The notes beneath the pieces were generated by a model. It was not told where the DNA came from. It did not search any database and saw only the letters and a program-made list of their open reading frames with translations. Source: Reddybacter sp041277045 (GTDB taxonomy: Bacteria > Pseudomonadota > Gammaproteobacteria > Pseudomonadales > Porticoccaceae). From it: 64,000 bases of DNA. Every line of letters starts with the position of its first letter. Position 1 is the first letter of the stretch. This document shows positions 1 to 7,339 of the stretch, piece after piece. The position numbers and the translations under genes were made by a program. The stretch is taken from NCBI GenBank assembly GCA_041277045.1, contig JBGFSY010000002.1:1-64000 (forward strand). The letters run 5' to 3'.

Positions 1-71
1 GCTAACTTAACGGCCTGAAGCTTGTAGGCCAGGGTGTAGCGGTCGTAGTTTCTTTTTTTGGTATGTCCCAT
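1..71 (-). CDS. IS3-type transposase OrfA, N-terminal fragment (cut by window edge)
   Basis: The first 23 residues read MGHTKKRNYDRY followed by TLAYKLQAVKLA. A basic start followed by Y-[ST]-x-x-[FY]-K-x-x-A-V-K-L-A is the usual opening of the helix-turn-helix OrfA (first frame) of IS3-family transposases. The ATG at 71 has a good ribosome site (GAGAGG) about seven bases upstream. The gene continues beyond position 1. It is too short for subgroup assignment, and a stand-alone OrfA-like regulator cannot be excluded. Confidence 0.6.
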   Translation of the reverse strand, partial: MGHTKKRNYDRYTLAYKLQAVKL

Positions 72-118
72 GCTGGACCTCTCTCGTTGACGAAATTAAT
101 CGTCCACGAAAGTGGTAC
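1..118 (-). mobile_element. Edge of an IS3-family-like insertion sequence (partial)
   Basis: The reverse strand carries the start of a transposase OrfA gene (see the CDS at 1-71) and runs off the left end of the window. A plausible element end lies near position 118, where the reverse strand begins TGTACCACTTTCGTGGACG, about 47 bases before the OrfA start codon. This spacing is normal for IS3 elements, but the matching right end and a target duplication lie outside the window, so the exact boundary is a guess. Confidence 0.5.
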
Positions 119-180
119 AAGATCACGGCTGCGCGGCAGACGTCCAGCACGAAGTGCGCCTTTGATGTTTTTGTTATGTG
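119..180 (-). other. attC-like left arm (possible integron recombination site, interrupted)
   Basis: Read on the reverse strand, three bases after the rhodanese stop codon, the sequence is ACACATAACA, five bases, then TCAA, then a run of short hairpin-forming GC-rich segments (GCACTTCGTGC, GGACGTCTGCC). A TAAC core followed 6-8 bases later by TCAA and placed right after a stop codon is the plan of the R''-L'' half of integron attC sites. The complementary right half ending in GTTATG is absent; the IS-like sequence starts where it would be expected. This is pattern recognition by eye, not a covariance-model hit. Confidence 0.35.
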
Positions 181-183
181 TTG

Positions 184-582
184 CTAGCAGCCACATACGA
201 CTTTTTTGCCTACGCGCGCGTTATTGCCATGTGTTTCGTAACCATCTCTATGCCACCAATCCAAACCACCTAGAAGTTCTTTGACACTGAAGCCTAGCTG
301 AACCATGTTCATGGCTCCTTTCGTGGAGGCGTTGCACCCAATGCCATCACAGTAGGTGACATAGAGTTTTGACTTATCAAGCTGCATTGTAGTCTCAGGG
401 CACATCGTTCTATGGGGGATATTGATAGCCGTTGGTATATGCTCATATTCATAAGCCTCTACTGCGCGGGCATCAATAACAACGACATTATCTCCGTTGT
501 TAATAGATTCGCTAAAATCCCATGAGTCCGTCTCATAATTTAATTTTGCTTGGTAAAAATCCATTTGATCCATATTTAGCAC
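184..582 (-). CDS. Rhodanese-like domain protein
   Basis: A 132-residue single rhodanese domain, presumably cytoplasmic since no signal peptide is visible. The conserved early strand (VVVIDAR, about residues 33-39) is followed by EYEHIPTAINIPH, matching the family's 'ghIpgAinip' element. The active-site loop reads YCDGIGCNAS (about residues 78-87) with the expected catalytic cysteine. Sulfur transfer to an unknown acceptor is the likely chemistry; some members act only in sulfide or phosphate handling. The ATG at 582 has an AGGGAG ribosome site. The close AGGGAG-to-core spacing upstream and attC-like sequence right after the stop suggest it may be a mobile gene cassette. Confidence 0.85.
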   Translation of the reverse strand: MLNMDQMDFYQAKLNYETDSWDFSESINNGDNVVVIDARAVEAYEYEHIPTAINIPHRTMCPETTMQLDKSKLYVTYCDGIGCNASTKGAMNMVQLGFSVKELLGGLDWWHRDGYETHGNNARVGKKVVCGC

Positions 583-589
583 TCCCTAC

Positions 590-602
590 TTATGTCACAT
601 AA
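590..602. other. 13-bp palindrome containing a GTTATG core, upstream of the rhodanese gene
   Basis: The sequence TTATGTCACATAA reads the same on both strands around a central C and lies 8-20 bases upstream of the rhodanese start. On the gene's strand it forms GTTATGTGACATAA. GTTATG is close to the GTTRRRY integron core, so this may be the cassette's upstream junction; it could instead be a small operator. Another GTTATG, preceded by GGGC, lies at 698-693 on the same strand. Confidence 0.3.
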
Positions 603-609
603 CATTTGT

Positions 610-730
610 ATATGGCGCATGCGCGCTTTGCCGAATCCAGTATCCGCCGCAAAGCCCTAAGGCTTTGATTTAAAATACTATTTATAAGCATTCATAACGC
701 CCTGCCGCGCTAAACGCGCATGCGCCATAT
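610..730. repeat. 121-bp element with perfect 16-bp terminal inverted repeats
   Basis: The arms 610-625 (ATATGGCGCATGCGCG) and 715-730 (its exact reverse complement) bound a non-coding stretch that holds a second small hairpin at 651-666 (AAAGCC-CTAA-GGCTTT). It has no open reading frame. The design resembles a MITE-like or REP-like hairpin element, or a folded recombination site. No clear target duplication flanks it. Positions 731-929, up to the end of the LysR gene, hold nothing that I can identify beyond a short CAACAA/TTGTTG dyad at about 772-790. Confidence 0.6.
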
Positions 731-929
731 TCCACTTTCCCTTTGCGCAGTATTCACCTGACAACAATGCCAAGTTGTTGATTACTATCTCGTTTGTAAA
801 TCTAGTGGAGTAATATCGCGCACACGCAAGAATGATAACACGCAAAATTTCTGGCATAAATCCAATACACTGCTCGCATATACAGTTGATTGCCTCTCGG
901 TAGGGATTAACAACTCTGGCTAATTCTGA

Positions 930-1820
930 CTATCTGTCAGCGAACTCCGCCAGCATAAAGTCAATAAAGCAGCGCACTTTTTTGGGTAGGTAGCGGCGGT
1001 GGGGGTAGAGGGCAAATAAACCAAATTCCAGGGTGGTGTAGCCGGGCAGCACCTCTTTTAATAAGCCTTGTTGCAGGGCTGGTTCGACAATAAAGCGCGG
1101 CACCATGCCGATGCCAGCACCGGCGATGGCGATTTCTTTCACGGCACTGGGGCTGCTGGCGGCAATGCGGGAGTTCACCGTAATCGATTGTGTTTTACCT
1201 GTGGGCGAAACCATTGGCCATTGTTTACCAATGCGAAAATTGCTGTCGATAATGCAAGCGTGCCCGGTGATATCTTTGGGGGTTTTCGGTTCGCCCTGTT
1301 GGTGTAAATAGTCGGGCGAGGCGCAGAGAATCAGCGGCAAGGTTTTGATGTGGCGCGCCACGAGGCTGGAGTCGTCGACACCGCCTATCAGCAGCCGTAC
1401 GTCGATGCCTTCTTCGACCATGTCGACGACGCTGTTGCGCAGCATGAGTTCGAGGCGGATATCCGGGTAGTGCTGCAGAAATTGGGGAATCAGTGGCGCC
1501 AGTTTCATTTCACCAAAGGCGACGGGCACGCTAATACGCAGTAGTCCCTGGGGTGAGGACTTTTCACCGCTGACGGCGTCGGCTAATTCGCTCAATTCAT
1601 CCAGTAGGGGCAGTGCGCGCTGGTAGTAGGTTTTGCCGGCTTCGGTCATTGCCAATTTGCGGGTTGAACGGTGAAAGAGCCTGATATTGAGACCTCGTTC
1701 TACTTCACCGATATATTTGCTGACCAGTGCTTTTGAGATATTGAGGCGCTCGCTGGCGGCAGTAAAAGAGCCTGTCTCTACCACGGCGACCACGGTTTTC
1801 ATGCCATCGACTGTATCCAT
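930..1820 (-). CDS. LysR-family transcriptional regulator
   Basis: At 296 residues it has the standard LTTR length. The N-terminal winged helix-turn-helix (about 1-62: AVVETGSFTAASERL, then SKALVSKYIGEVE) is followed by a linker helix and a periplasmic-binding-protein-like effector domain starting near residue 90 (GLLRISVPVAFG). It belongs to the large group resembling CrgA/AaeR-type regulators (single-domain effector, quinone or aromatic responsive members known), but the ligand cannot be read. The gene is divergent from the glutaredoxin operon and a perfect dyad lies three bases upstream of its start, so it probably controls both itself and that operon. Confidence 0.92.
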   Translation of the reverse strand: MDTVDGMKTVVAVVETGSFTAASERLNISKALVSKYIGEVERGLNIRLFHRSTRKLAMTEAGKTYYQRALPLLDELSELADAVSGEKSSPQGLLRISVPVAFGEMKLAPLIPQFLQHYPDIRLELMLRNSVVDMVEEGIDVRLLIGGVDDSSLVARHIKTLPLILCASPDYLHQQGEPKTPKDITGHACIIDSNFRIGKQWPMVSPTGKTQSITVNSRIAASSPSAVKEIAIAGAGIGMVPRFIVEPALQQGLLKEVLPGYTTLEFGLFALYPHRRYLPKKVRCFIDFMLAEFADR

Positions 1821-1822
1821 TG

Positions 1823-1845
1823 ATTGTCAATATAGCATTGACAAT
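1823..1845. promoter_or_regulatory. Probable LysR-type operator (ATTGTCAA-N7-TTGACAAT)
   Basis: A perfect 8+8 bp dyad with a 7-bp spacer lies directly upstream of the LysR start codon, in the 136-bp gap shared with the divergent glutaredoxin gene. Its T-N11-A core symmetry is what LysR regulators usually bind. Lying so close to the LysR ATG, occupancy would most simply repress the regulator's own gene. Confidence 0.65.
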
Positions 1846-1956
1846 GATTCAACAACAGGCCTGTTTATCAATGCTTCGTCTGTATTCATACTTCACTCCA
1901 TCGACATCACGTACCGCACAGGGCTGCAACAGGGCCTTGTCAGAAGGAGTCAAGCA

Positions 1957-2229
1957 ATGACAGCGATAGAAATGTACACCCGCCCCGGTTGTGGCTACTG
2001 CCGTCACGCCAAACAGTTATTGAGCAGTAAGGGCCTGCCTTTTGTTGAATACGATGTTTATCAAAACCCCCAGTACGGCGAGGCCTTGCGCAGTCGCACC
2101 GAGCAGCGCACGTATCCGCAGTTGTTTATTAATAAGGTGTCAGTGGGTGGCTTCGACGAACTGCTGGCCTTAGAAGCGCAAAACCGTTTGCCCCGTGTTA
2201 ACGCGGCTGCAGCGGTAAGGGCAAAGTAA
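1957..2229 (+). CDS. Glutaredoxin (GrxC-type)
   Basis: A 90-residue monothiol/dithiol oxidoreductase of the thioredoxin fold. The active site CGYC (residues 11-14, in YTRPGCGYC) is dithiol like GrxC CPYC. The cis-proline segment TYPQLFIN and the glutathione-binding GGFDEL motif follow in the normal places. It would reduce protein or mixed disulfides with glutathione in the cytoplasm. The reading frame is open upstream, but the ATG at 1957 is chosen because of AAGGAG at 1944-1949 and because the protein then begins where the family begins. It leads a set of genes with a glutathione S-transferase. Confidence 0.92.
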   Translation: MTAIEMYTRPGCGYCRHAKQLLSSKGLPFVEYDVYQNPQYGEALRSRTEQRTYPQLFINKVSVGGFDELLALEAQNRLPRVNAAAAVRAK

Positions 2230-2308
2230 GGTCATCACCAAAACGTACACATCGAAATTTTTAAACCCGGCTTCGCAAAGCCACGACTACTGTAAAAAGG
2301 AATTCATT

Positions 2309-2932
2309 ATGTCCACGATCAAACTCTACCGTTTTCCCTTATCCGGCCATTCACACCGTGTCGAACTGATGTTGTCATTGCTCGGCCTTGATGCCGAGAT
2401 CATTACCGTCGACCTGGCCAATGGCGCTCACAAAACACCCGAGTTTTTGCAAAAAAATAGTTTTGGCCAAGTGCCTGTGCTTGAAGATGGCGATATCACC
2501 CTGTCAGACGCCAATGCCATTATCAGCTACCTGGCGAGTCGCTATGATGGCGCGCGCCACTGGCTGCCGGTCGATGGCTTGGCGGCGGCGCAGGTACAGC
2601 GCTATCTCTCAATCGCGGCTGGGCTGGTCGCCTTTGGACCGGCAACCGCACGCTTAGCCAATGTCTTTGGGGCGGCTGTTGATAAAGAAAAAGCCATTGC
2701 TACGGCCCACGGCTTATTGGCGGTACTAGACGCCGAGCTGGCGGGTAGAGAGTGGTTAGTGGGTGAGCAAGCGACGCTGGCCGACGTGGCGAACTATACT
2801 TATATTGCCCATGCGCCGGAGGGCGATGTCGCTCTTGATGACTACCCGCATGTTGTGGCCTGGTTGCAGCGCATTGAAAATTTACCCGGTTTTATACCCA
2901 TGCAAGCCACAGCGGTGGGTTTGGCGGCCTGA
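2309..2932 (+). CDS. Glutathione S-transferase
   Basis: A 207-residue cytosolic GST. The N-terminal thioredoxin-like domain (1-80) shows the family's early strand IKLYRFPLSGHSHRVEL with Ser/His near residue 13 as the likely glutathione-activating residue, then the cis-Pro/'VPVLEDG' and 'LSDANAIISYLA' glutathione-binding segments. The C-terminal helical domain has the conserved TLADVANYTYIAHAPEG element. It conjugates or reduces electrophiles with glutathione; substrate unknown. AAAGGA precedes the ATG. Its neighbours (glutaredoxin before, flavoprotein after) suggest a shared response to electrophilic compounds. Confidence 0.92.
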   Translation: MSTIKLYRFPLSGHSHRVELMLSLLGLDAEIITVDLANGAHKTPEFLQKNSFGQVPVLEDGDITLSDANAIISYLASRYDGARHWLPVDGLAAAQVQRYLSIAAGLVAFGPATARLANVFGAAVDKEKAIATAHGLLAVLDAELAGREWLVGEQATLADVANYTYIAHAPEGDVALDDYPHVVAWLQRIENLPGFIPMQATAVGLAA

Positions 2933-2994
2933 TACGCTTACCCGCATTAATAAAGCAGCACCAGCAAAGCCATTGATTAAAGGAGCTCGGCACT

Positions 2995-5073
2995 ATGACC
3001 ACGATAATCGCAGATTCCCCCTTTCATCGCGGCGAACAAATTCTGCAGCAACGCCTGGGGGTGCGAGAGCAAATGGAGCGCTTTGGACGTCAGGTGATTC
3101 ACGATTATCTGCCGGTGCAGCACCAGGCGTTTTACGCACAGCTGCCCTTTGTTTTCGTCGGTCATGCCGACAGTGAGGGTTGGCCCTGGGCCTCCATCCT
3201 TTTTAATGGGGCGGGTTTTATCGCTAGCGATGATGCCCATAGCCTGCAAATTAAGGCCTCACCGGTAGCGGGGGATCCACTGGCGCATGCCTTGCAGGCG
3301 GGCACACGCCTGGGGCTACTCGGTATTGATCTCAGCACGCGGCGGCGCAATCGTCTCGCGGCCCGTATTACCGGGGTCTCGAATGCGGGCATGACGCTGC
3401 ATGTCGATCAGACCTTCGGTAATTGCCCGCAGTATATTCAAAGCCGTGAGCTGGTGGCGCTAGACCCACAGCTCGCCCCGGCCCCTGTTATTCAGCGCAT
3501 TAGCGACTTAAGCGATGAAGCCCGTGAGCTGATAGAAAACAGTGACACCTTTTTTGTCGCCAGTTATAAACACAGCGATAGTGGCCAGAGTAGCGATGGT
3601 GCCGACGTGTCACACCGTGGCGGCAAGCCGGGTTTTATTCGTGTCGATGACAACACGCTGATTATTCCGGATTATCTCGGCAATAATCATTTTAATACCC
3701 TGGGTAATTTTCACGAGACCCCGAAAGCGGGCTTGCTGTTTGTCGATTTTGAACGCGGGCACCTGCTGACCTTAACCGGCAGGGTGGAGGTGCTTTGGGA
3801 CTCAAGCGAAACACAGCATTTTGCCGGTGCCGAGCGTTTGTGGAACTTTGATATCGACCACGGTTATTACCAAAAAAATGTACTGCCCCTGCGCTGGCAC
3901 CTAAATGACTACTCGCCCAATACCTTGCTGACGGGCAGCTGGCCCGAGGCGCAGGCCCTGGCGCAGGCAGAGCAACAGCGGGACCAGTGGCTGCCCTATA
4001 AAGTGCTGCGTGTGGTCGATGAAAGTCGCGATATTCGCTCTTTCTATTTACAGGCAGAGGGCCATCAAAAAGCCCGTTTTAAACCGGGCCAGTTTTTAAC
4101 CATCAGGGCGATGATTAATGGTGAACAGGTCATCCGCACCTATACCCTGTCGAGTGCGCCAGCGGATACGTACTACCGCATCAGCGTTAAACGCGAGGCG
4201 GGTAGTGACGATATCGCTGCGGGGTTGATGTCGAATTATCTGCATCACAATGTAGCGGTTGGTGATGTACTGGAGGCGAAATCACCCCGTGGTGATTTTA
4301 GTTTCGATGCCTGCGAACCCCGGCCGGCGGTATTATTGTCGGCCGGTATCGGTATAACGCCGATGCTGTCGATGGCCAAACATGCTTTGCAGGAAGGGGT
4401 TCGTACCCGCAATCAGCGGCAATTGACACTGATTACTACCGCACGCAATTCTCAACAGCGCGGATTTTTTGCCGAGCTAGACGACATCGCCAGTCAATCG
4501 AAGGGTCATATTCGCAATTACTGGGCACTCACGCAGCCCGATCAGTCAGCGCAGCCAGGGCGTGATTTCAATCATCGAGGGCGTATTACCACCGCGTTGT
4601 TGCAAGCGCTATTACCCCTGGCGGATTATGAGTTTTATCTCTGTGGTCCCGCCGCGTTTATGCAAGCCGTGTATGACAAGCTTCGTGCCCTGGGTGTGCA
4701 AGATGCGCGCATATTCGCCGAAGCCTTTGGCCCGGCCTCGTTGGTGCGAGAGAGTGATAGCTTAACGACCGTGTTTAAGCCGCAAGCCGCCGCCAGTGAG
4801 GCCATTGTTGAATTTGTCGATGCACAAGTGGAGCAAGCCTGGTCGAGTGGCGATGGCAATTTATTAGACTTTGCCGAAGCCCATGGTTTGAGCCCCGAAT
4901 TTGGCTGTCGCAGTGGTCAGTGTGGGGCCTGTAAAGTAGCCCTGGTAGCGGGCAAAGTGAGTTATCAAAGTGAACCCTCAGCCGAAGTTGCCGATAATGA
5001 GGTGCTGCTGTGCTGCGCCGTACCGGCTGCCGTTGAGGGAGAGGATGTGGTGAGGTTGGCGCTGCAGTTGTAG
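2995..5073 (+). CDS. Fused flavoprotein: PNPOx-like domain + FAD/NAD reductase + 2Fe-2S ferredoxin
   Basis: This 692-residue protein has three parts. Residues about 40-200 form a pyridoxamine-5'-phosphate-oxidase-like FMN-binding split barrel (GWPWASILF, GNNHFNTLGNF). About 330-570 is a ferredoxin-NADP+ reductase module with the FAD motif RTYTLSSAP and the nucleotide motif SAGIGITPMLSM. About 605-692 is a plant-type [2Fe-2S] ferredoxin with CRSGQCGAC plus a distal cysteine in LLCC. Electrons should flow NAD(P)H-FAD-FeS or the reverse, with the FMN barrel as the probable substrate site. The substrate is unknown. AAAGGAG precedes the ATG, and it sits 62 bp after the GST gene. Confidence 0.88.
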   Translation: MTTIIADSPFHRGEQILQQRLGVREQMERFGRQVIHDYLPVQHQAFYAQLPFVFVGHADSEGWPWASILFNGAGFIASDDAHSLQIKASPVAGDPLAHALQAGTRLGLLGIDLSTRRRNRLAARITGVSNAGMTLHVDQTFGNCPQYIQSRELVALDPQLAPAPVIQRISDLSDEARELIENSDTFFVASYKHSDSGQSSDGADVSHRGGKPGFIRVDDNTLIIPDYLGNNHFNTLGNFHETPKAGLLFVDFERGHLLTLTGRVEVLWDSSETQHFAGAERLWNFDIDHGYYQKNVLPLRWHLNDYSPNTLLTGSWPEAQALAQAEQQRDQWLPYKVLRVVDESRDIRSFYLQAEGHQKARFKPGQFLTIRAMINGEQVIRTYTLSSAPADTYYRISVKREAGSDDIAAGLMSNYLHHNVAVGDVLEAKSPRGDFSFDACEPRPAVLLSAGIGITPMLSMAKHALQEGVRTRNQRQLTLITTARNSQQRGFFAELDDIASQSKGHIRNYWALTQPDQSAQPGRDFNHRGRITTALLQALLPLADYEFYLCGPAAFMQAVYDKLRALGVQDARIFAEAFGPASLVRESDSLTTVFKPQAAASEAIVEFVDAQVEQAWSSGDGNLLDFAEAHGLSPEFGCRSGQCGACKVALVAGKVSYQSEPSAEVADNEVLLCCAVPAAVEGEDVVRLALQL

Positions 5074-5158
5074 CAAGTAAGAAGCGTTATTTAATCGCTG
5101 TAGTGCAGTGCTTTTAGTGTCAATGTGCTCAGAACAATGCACGCAATGGAGAAGAATC

Positions 5159-5632
5159 ATGCCGCAAACAATCAAAAAACCCGTACCACCCTTTAGTCGA
5201 GAAGACGCCGAACAAAAGGTACGCATGGCGGAGGATGCCTGGAATTCTCGCACGCCAGAAAAGATCGCCCTGGCCTATACCGAAAACAGTCGCTGGCGTA
5301 ACCGTAACGAATTTATCGAGGGTCGCCAACAAATTGTGGCGTTTTTACAGGGCAAGTGGACGCGGGAGCTGGAGTATCGTTTGATTAAAGAACTCTGGTC
5401 CTACGACGGCAACCGTATTGCCGTGCGCTTTGCCTACGAGTGGCACGACGGCGACAACCAGTGGTTTCGCTCCTACGGTAATGAAAATTGGCAATTTAGT
5501 CGCGCGGGTTTGATGGAGTTTCGCCATGCCAGTATTAATGACCTGGCGATTACTGAGGCCGAGCGTTTGTTTCGCTGGCCGGAGGGGCGCCGCCCCGATG
5601 ACCACGCCGGTTTAAGTGAGTTGGGTTTATAA
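5159..5632 (+). CDS. DUF1348 / NTF2-like protein
   Basis: A 157-residue cytoplasmic protein of the DUF1348 group, a cone-shaped NTF2-like fold. Recognisable landmarks are WNSRTPEKIALAYTE, SRWRNRNEFIEGR, IAVRFAYEWHD and the C-terminal RLFRWPEGRRPDDHAGLSELGL-type ending (given here only as the landmark PEGRRPDDH). No enzymatic role is established for the family. The ATG at 5159 is preferred to the upstream one at 5108 because GGAGAA lies five bases before it and homologues begin with a short polar tail. It is the last gene of the LysR-linked set. Confidence 0.85.
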   Translation: MPQTIKKPVPPFSREDAEQKVRMAEDAWNSRTPEKIALAYTENSRWRNRNEFIEGRQQIVAFLQGKWTRELEYRLIKELWSYDGNRIAVRFAYEWHDGDNQWFRSYGNENWQFSRAGLMEFRHASINDLAITEAERLFRWPEGRRPDDHAGLSELGL

Positions 5633-5706
5633 AATAAAGAGAGCTTTAGTGAATTTATCCGATTTATTTTTATGTGTTGGATAAGTATTTTTTAAGCAAG
5701 AAAATT

Positions 5707-6044
5707 ATGGATAATTTGTATTATTACCGCGCTCGCGTCACCAAGGTTTACGATGGCGACACCATTACGGTAGACATCGATTTGGGTTTTCACGTTGGGC
5801 TGAAAAGTGAAAAGATCAGGCTCTACCGAATTGACACTCCGGAAGTTCGTGGCCCAGAAAGAGAGCAGGTTTTATTTTAAGAGATTGGCTCAGGGAGCGA
5901 ATTTTAGACAAAGAAATAATTCTGAGAACGTATAAAAATAAAAAAGGTAAATACGGGCGTTGGCTGGCCGATGTTTTGATCGACGATGCCTGTATTAATG
6001 ATTTGTTGGTCGACAAAGGCTTGGCCGTTTATCACGATTACTAG
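5707..6044 (+). pseudogene. Staphylococcal-nuclease-like protein, frameshifted
   Basis: The first frame encodes the SNase start (ARVTKVYDGDTITVDIDLGF, then KIRLYRIDTPEVRGPER) with the conserved D-G-D-T and R-x-x-x-I-D-T-P-E motifs. It stops at 5878-5880. The rest of the domain (AGFILRDWLRERIL, then KKGKYGRWLADVLID and a C-terminal VDKGLAVYHDY) continues in another frame from 5865 to the TAG at 6042-6044. Loss of one base at about 5863-5864 explains the break. If repaired, the protein would be about 112 residues, normal for small bacterial SNase proteins without a signal peptide. It may be a real pseudogene or a sequencing error. Confidence 0.8.
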
Positions 6045-6078
6045 CGCTTATTGTGTAGTCGTTGGGTCTAAAAATAGT

Positions 6079-6124
6079 GGGGTTTATGACCCTGGCTTCC
6101 CTGTGGCCTGCGTACATAAACCCC
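6079..6124. terminator. Putative bidirectional terminator hairpin
   Basis: Perfect 10-bp arms (GGGGTTTATG at 6079-6088, CATAAACCCC at 6115-6124) enclose a 26-base loop between two convergent genes. A short T-rich run (TTCTTT) follows on the plus strand. The long loop and weak U-tract make this less certain than a classical terminator. Confidence 0.45.
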
Positions 6125-6132
6125 TTCTTTGA

Positions 6133-6972
6133 TTAATTGATGCGATTAATAAACTCGATGACCGCATCGGAAAAAACCGTGTTCTGATCGCCGGCCACCA
6201 TGTGTGAGGCTTCTTTTACGTCGATAAATTCAGCGTGGCTCACGGCCTCGCGAAATTGTTGTACGCCCTCGATGCTCACCACATCAGACTTTTCACCACG
6301 TACGAGCAGCGTGGGTACGGTTAGGTTTTTAGCGGCATCGAGTAAGCGCACGGAGCGCTGCTCAAGGCCTTCGCCGAGTGCACTATCGACAATTTTTGGG
6401 TCCCAGTGCCAGATGTAGCGGCCGCTTTCGTTCTGGCGCACATTCTTTCGAATACCCTCCAGGTTGGCGGTGCGCTTGCGCCCGGTATAGACCGCTATGG
6501 CCTCGGCGATTTCTTCTAGTGTGTCGTAGCCCTCGGGTTTGGCTGTCATAAAGTTAACGATGCGCGAGACGCCTTTTTTTTCAACCTTGGGAGTGACGTC
6601 GACCAAAACTAAGGAACGCAGTAGGCCGGGGTTTTCACCCTCTGCGGCGAGGGCGGTAATGCCGCCTTTAGAGGCACCAACGACCACGGGGGGCTGGTCA
6701 AACTGCCCTGCAATCGCGCTGAGGTCGCGCACAAAACCATCGGTGGTGTAGTCGCCATCCGGGCACCAGTCGGATTCACCGTGGCCACGAGAATCAATAT
6801 TGATTACGTGCCAGCCTTCGGCAGCGACTTTGTGTGCAGTGTCACCCCAGGAGTGTCGCGTTTGTCCACCGCCGTGCAAAAAAATGATGGGCGGATGAGC
6901 GGAGTCTCCATAGGCATCGCCACGGCTGACAACGCCATCGCTGGCTGTATATTTTACGTTGATAATTTCCAT
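6133..6972 (-). CDS. Alpha/beta-fold hydrolase
   Basis: A 279-residue cytoplasmic hydrolase. The oxyanion segment FLHGGGQTRHSW (about 31-42) is followed by the nucleophile elbow GASKGG (serine about residue 99), an acid on the strand LLVRGEKSDVV, and the catalytic histidine in EASHMVAGD (about 257). The lysine after the nucleophile serine is common in esterase/epoxide-hydrolase-like proteins of this branch. The substrate is unknown. It is transcribed leftwards, convergent with the nuclease relic and separated from greB by a 367-bp gap. Confidence 0.85.
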   Translation of the reverse strand: MEIINVKYTASDGVVSRGDAYGDSAHPPIIFLHGGGQTRHSWGDTAHKVAAEGWHVINIDSRGHGESDWCPDGDYTTDGFVRDLSAIAGQFDQPPVVVGASKGGITALAAEGENPGLLRSLVLVDVTPKVEKKGVSRIVNFMTAKPEGYDTLEEIAEAIAVYTGRKRTANLEGIRKNVRQNESGRYIWHWDPKIVDSALGEGLEQRSVRLLDAAKNLTVPTLLVRGEKSDVVSIEGVQQFREAVSHAEFIDVKEASHMVAGDQNTVFSDAVIEFINRIN

Positions 6973-7339
6973 AGAAAATCCCTGATAGTAAGAGTGGCTA
7001 GCTTGAGAATAAGTTTTACCGGGAAGAATACTTGCCCCGAATTAATATTTTTTTGTCATACGATACCCAGTCGCCGTACTTTGGCGGCTGGGTGAATGTG
7101 TTTGATCAATGAGAGCTGGTACAGACGGTGAAATGCTTAGCAGGCTTAACTACTAGGGCGGGGGCGATACTGACTAGCTACAACGTGGTGTAAAGTCTAA
7201 CAAAATGGCGAGGGCTGAACAATAAAGGGGCTTGTCCGGTTTGGGTGAACATTTTCATCGGCCTCACCTTTAATGTCTCTAGTCGTTTGTTATTTGGGTT
7301 TAAGGTTCGTAATGTTTGGAAAGCCAGGGAGCTGCATAT
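6973..7339. other. Intergenic gap with one imperfect hairpin
   Basis: This 367-bp stretch between two leftward genes holds no convincing ORF. The one visible structure is a 10-bp stem with one mismatch (CCCAGTCGCC at 7066-7075, GGCGGCTGGG at 7083-7092). There is no U-tract on either side, so I do not call it a terminator. The promoter of the hydrolase gene must lie in the left part. Confidence 0.4.

Noticed and set aside
2..196. Two small frames at the left edge (2-196 minus, 63-284 plus)
   Set aside because: Different frames from the OrfA reading and no motifs; the OrfA frame (1-71) has the better ribosome site and family pattern.
7066..7092. GC-rich hairpin as a terminator
   Set aside because: No U-tract on either strand and a mismatch in the stem.
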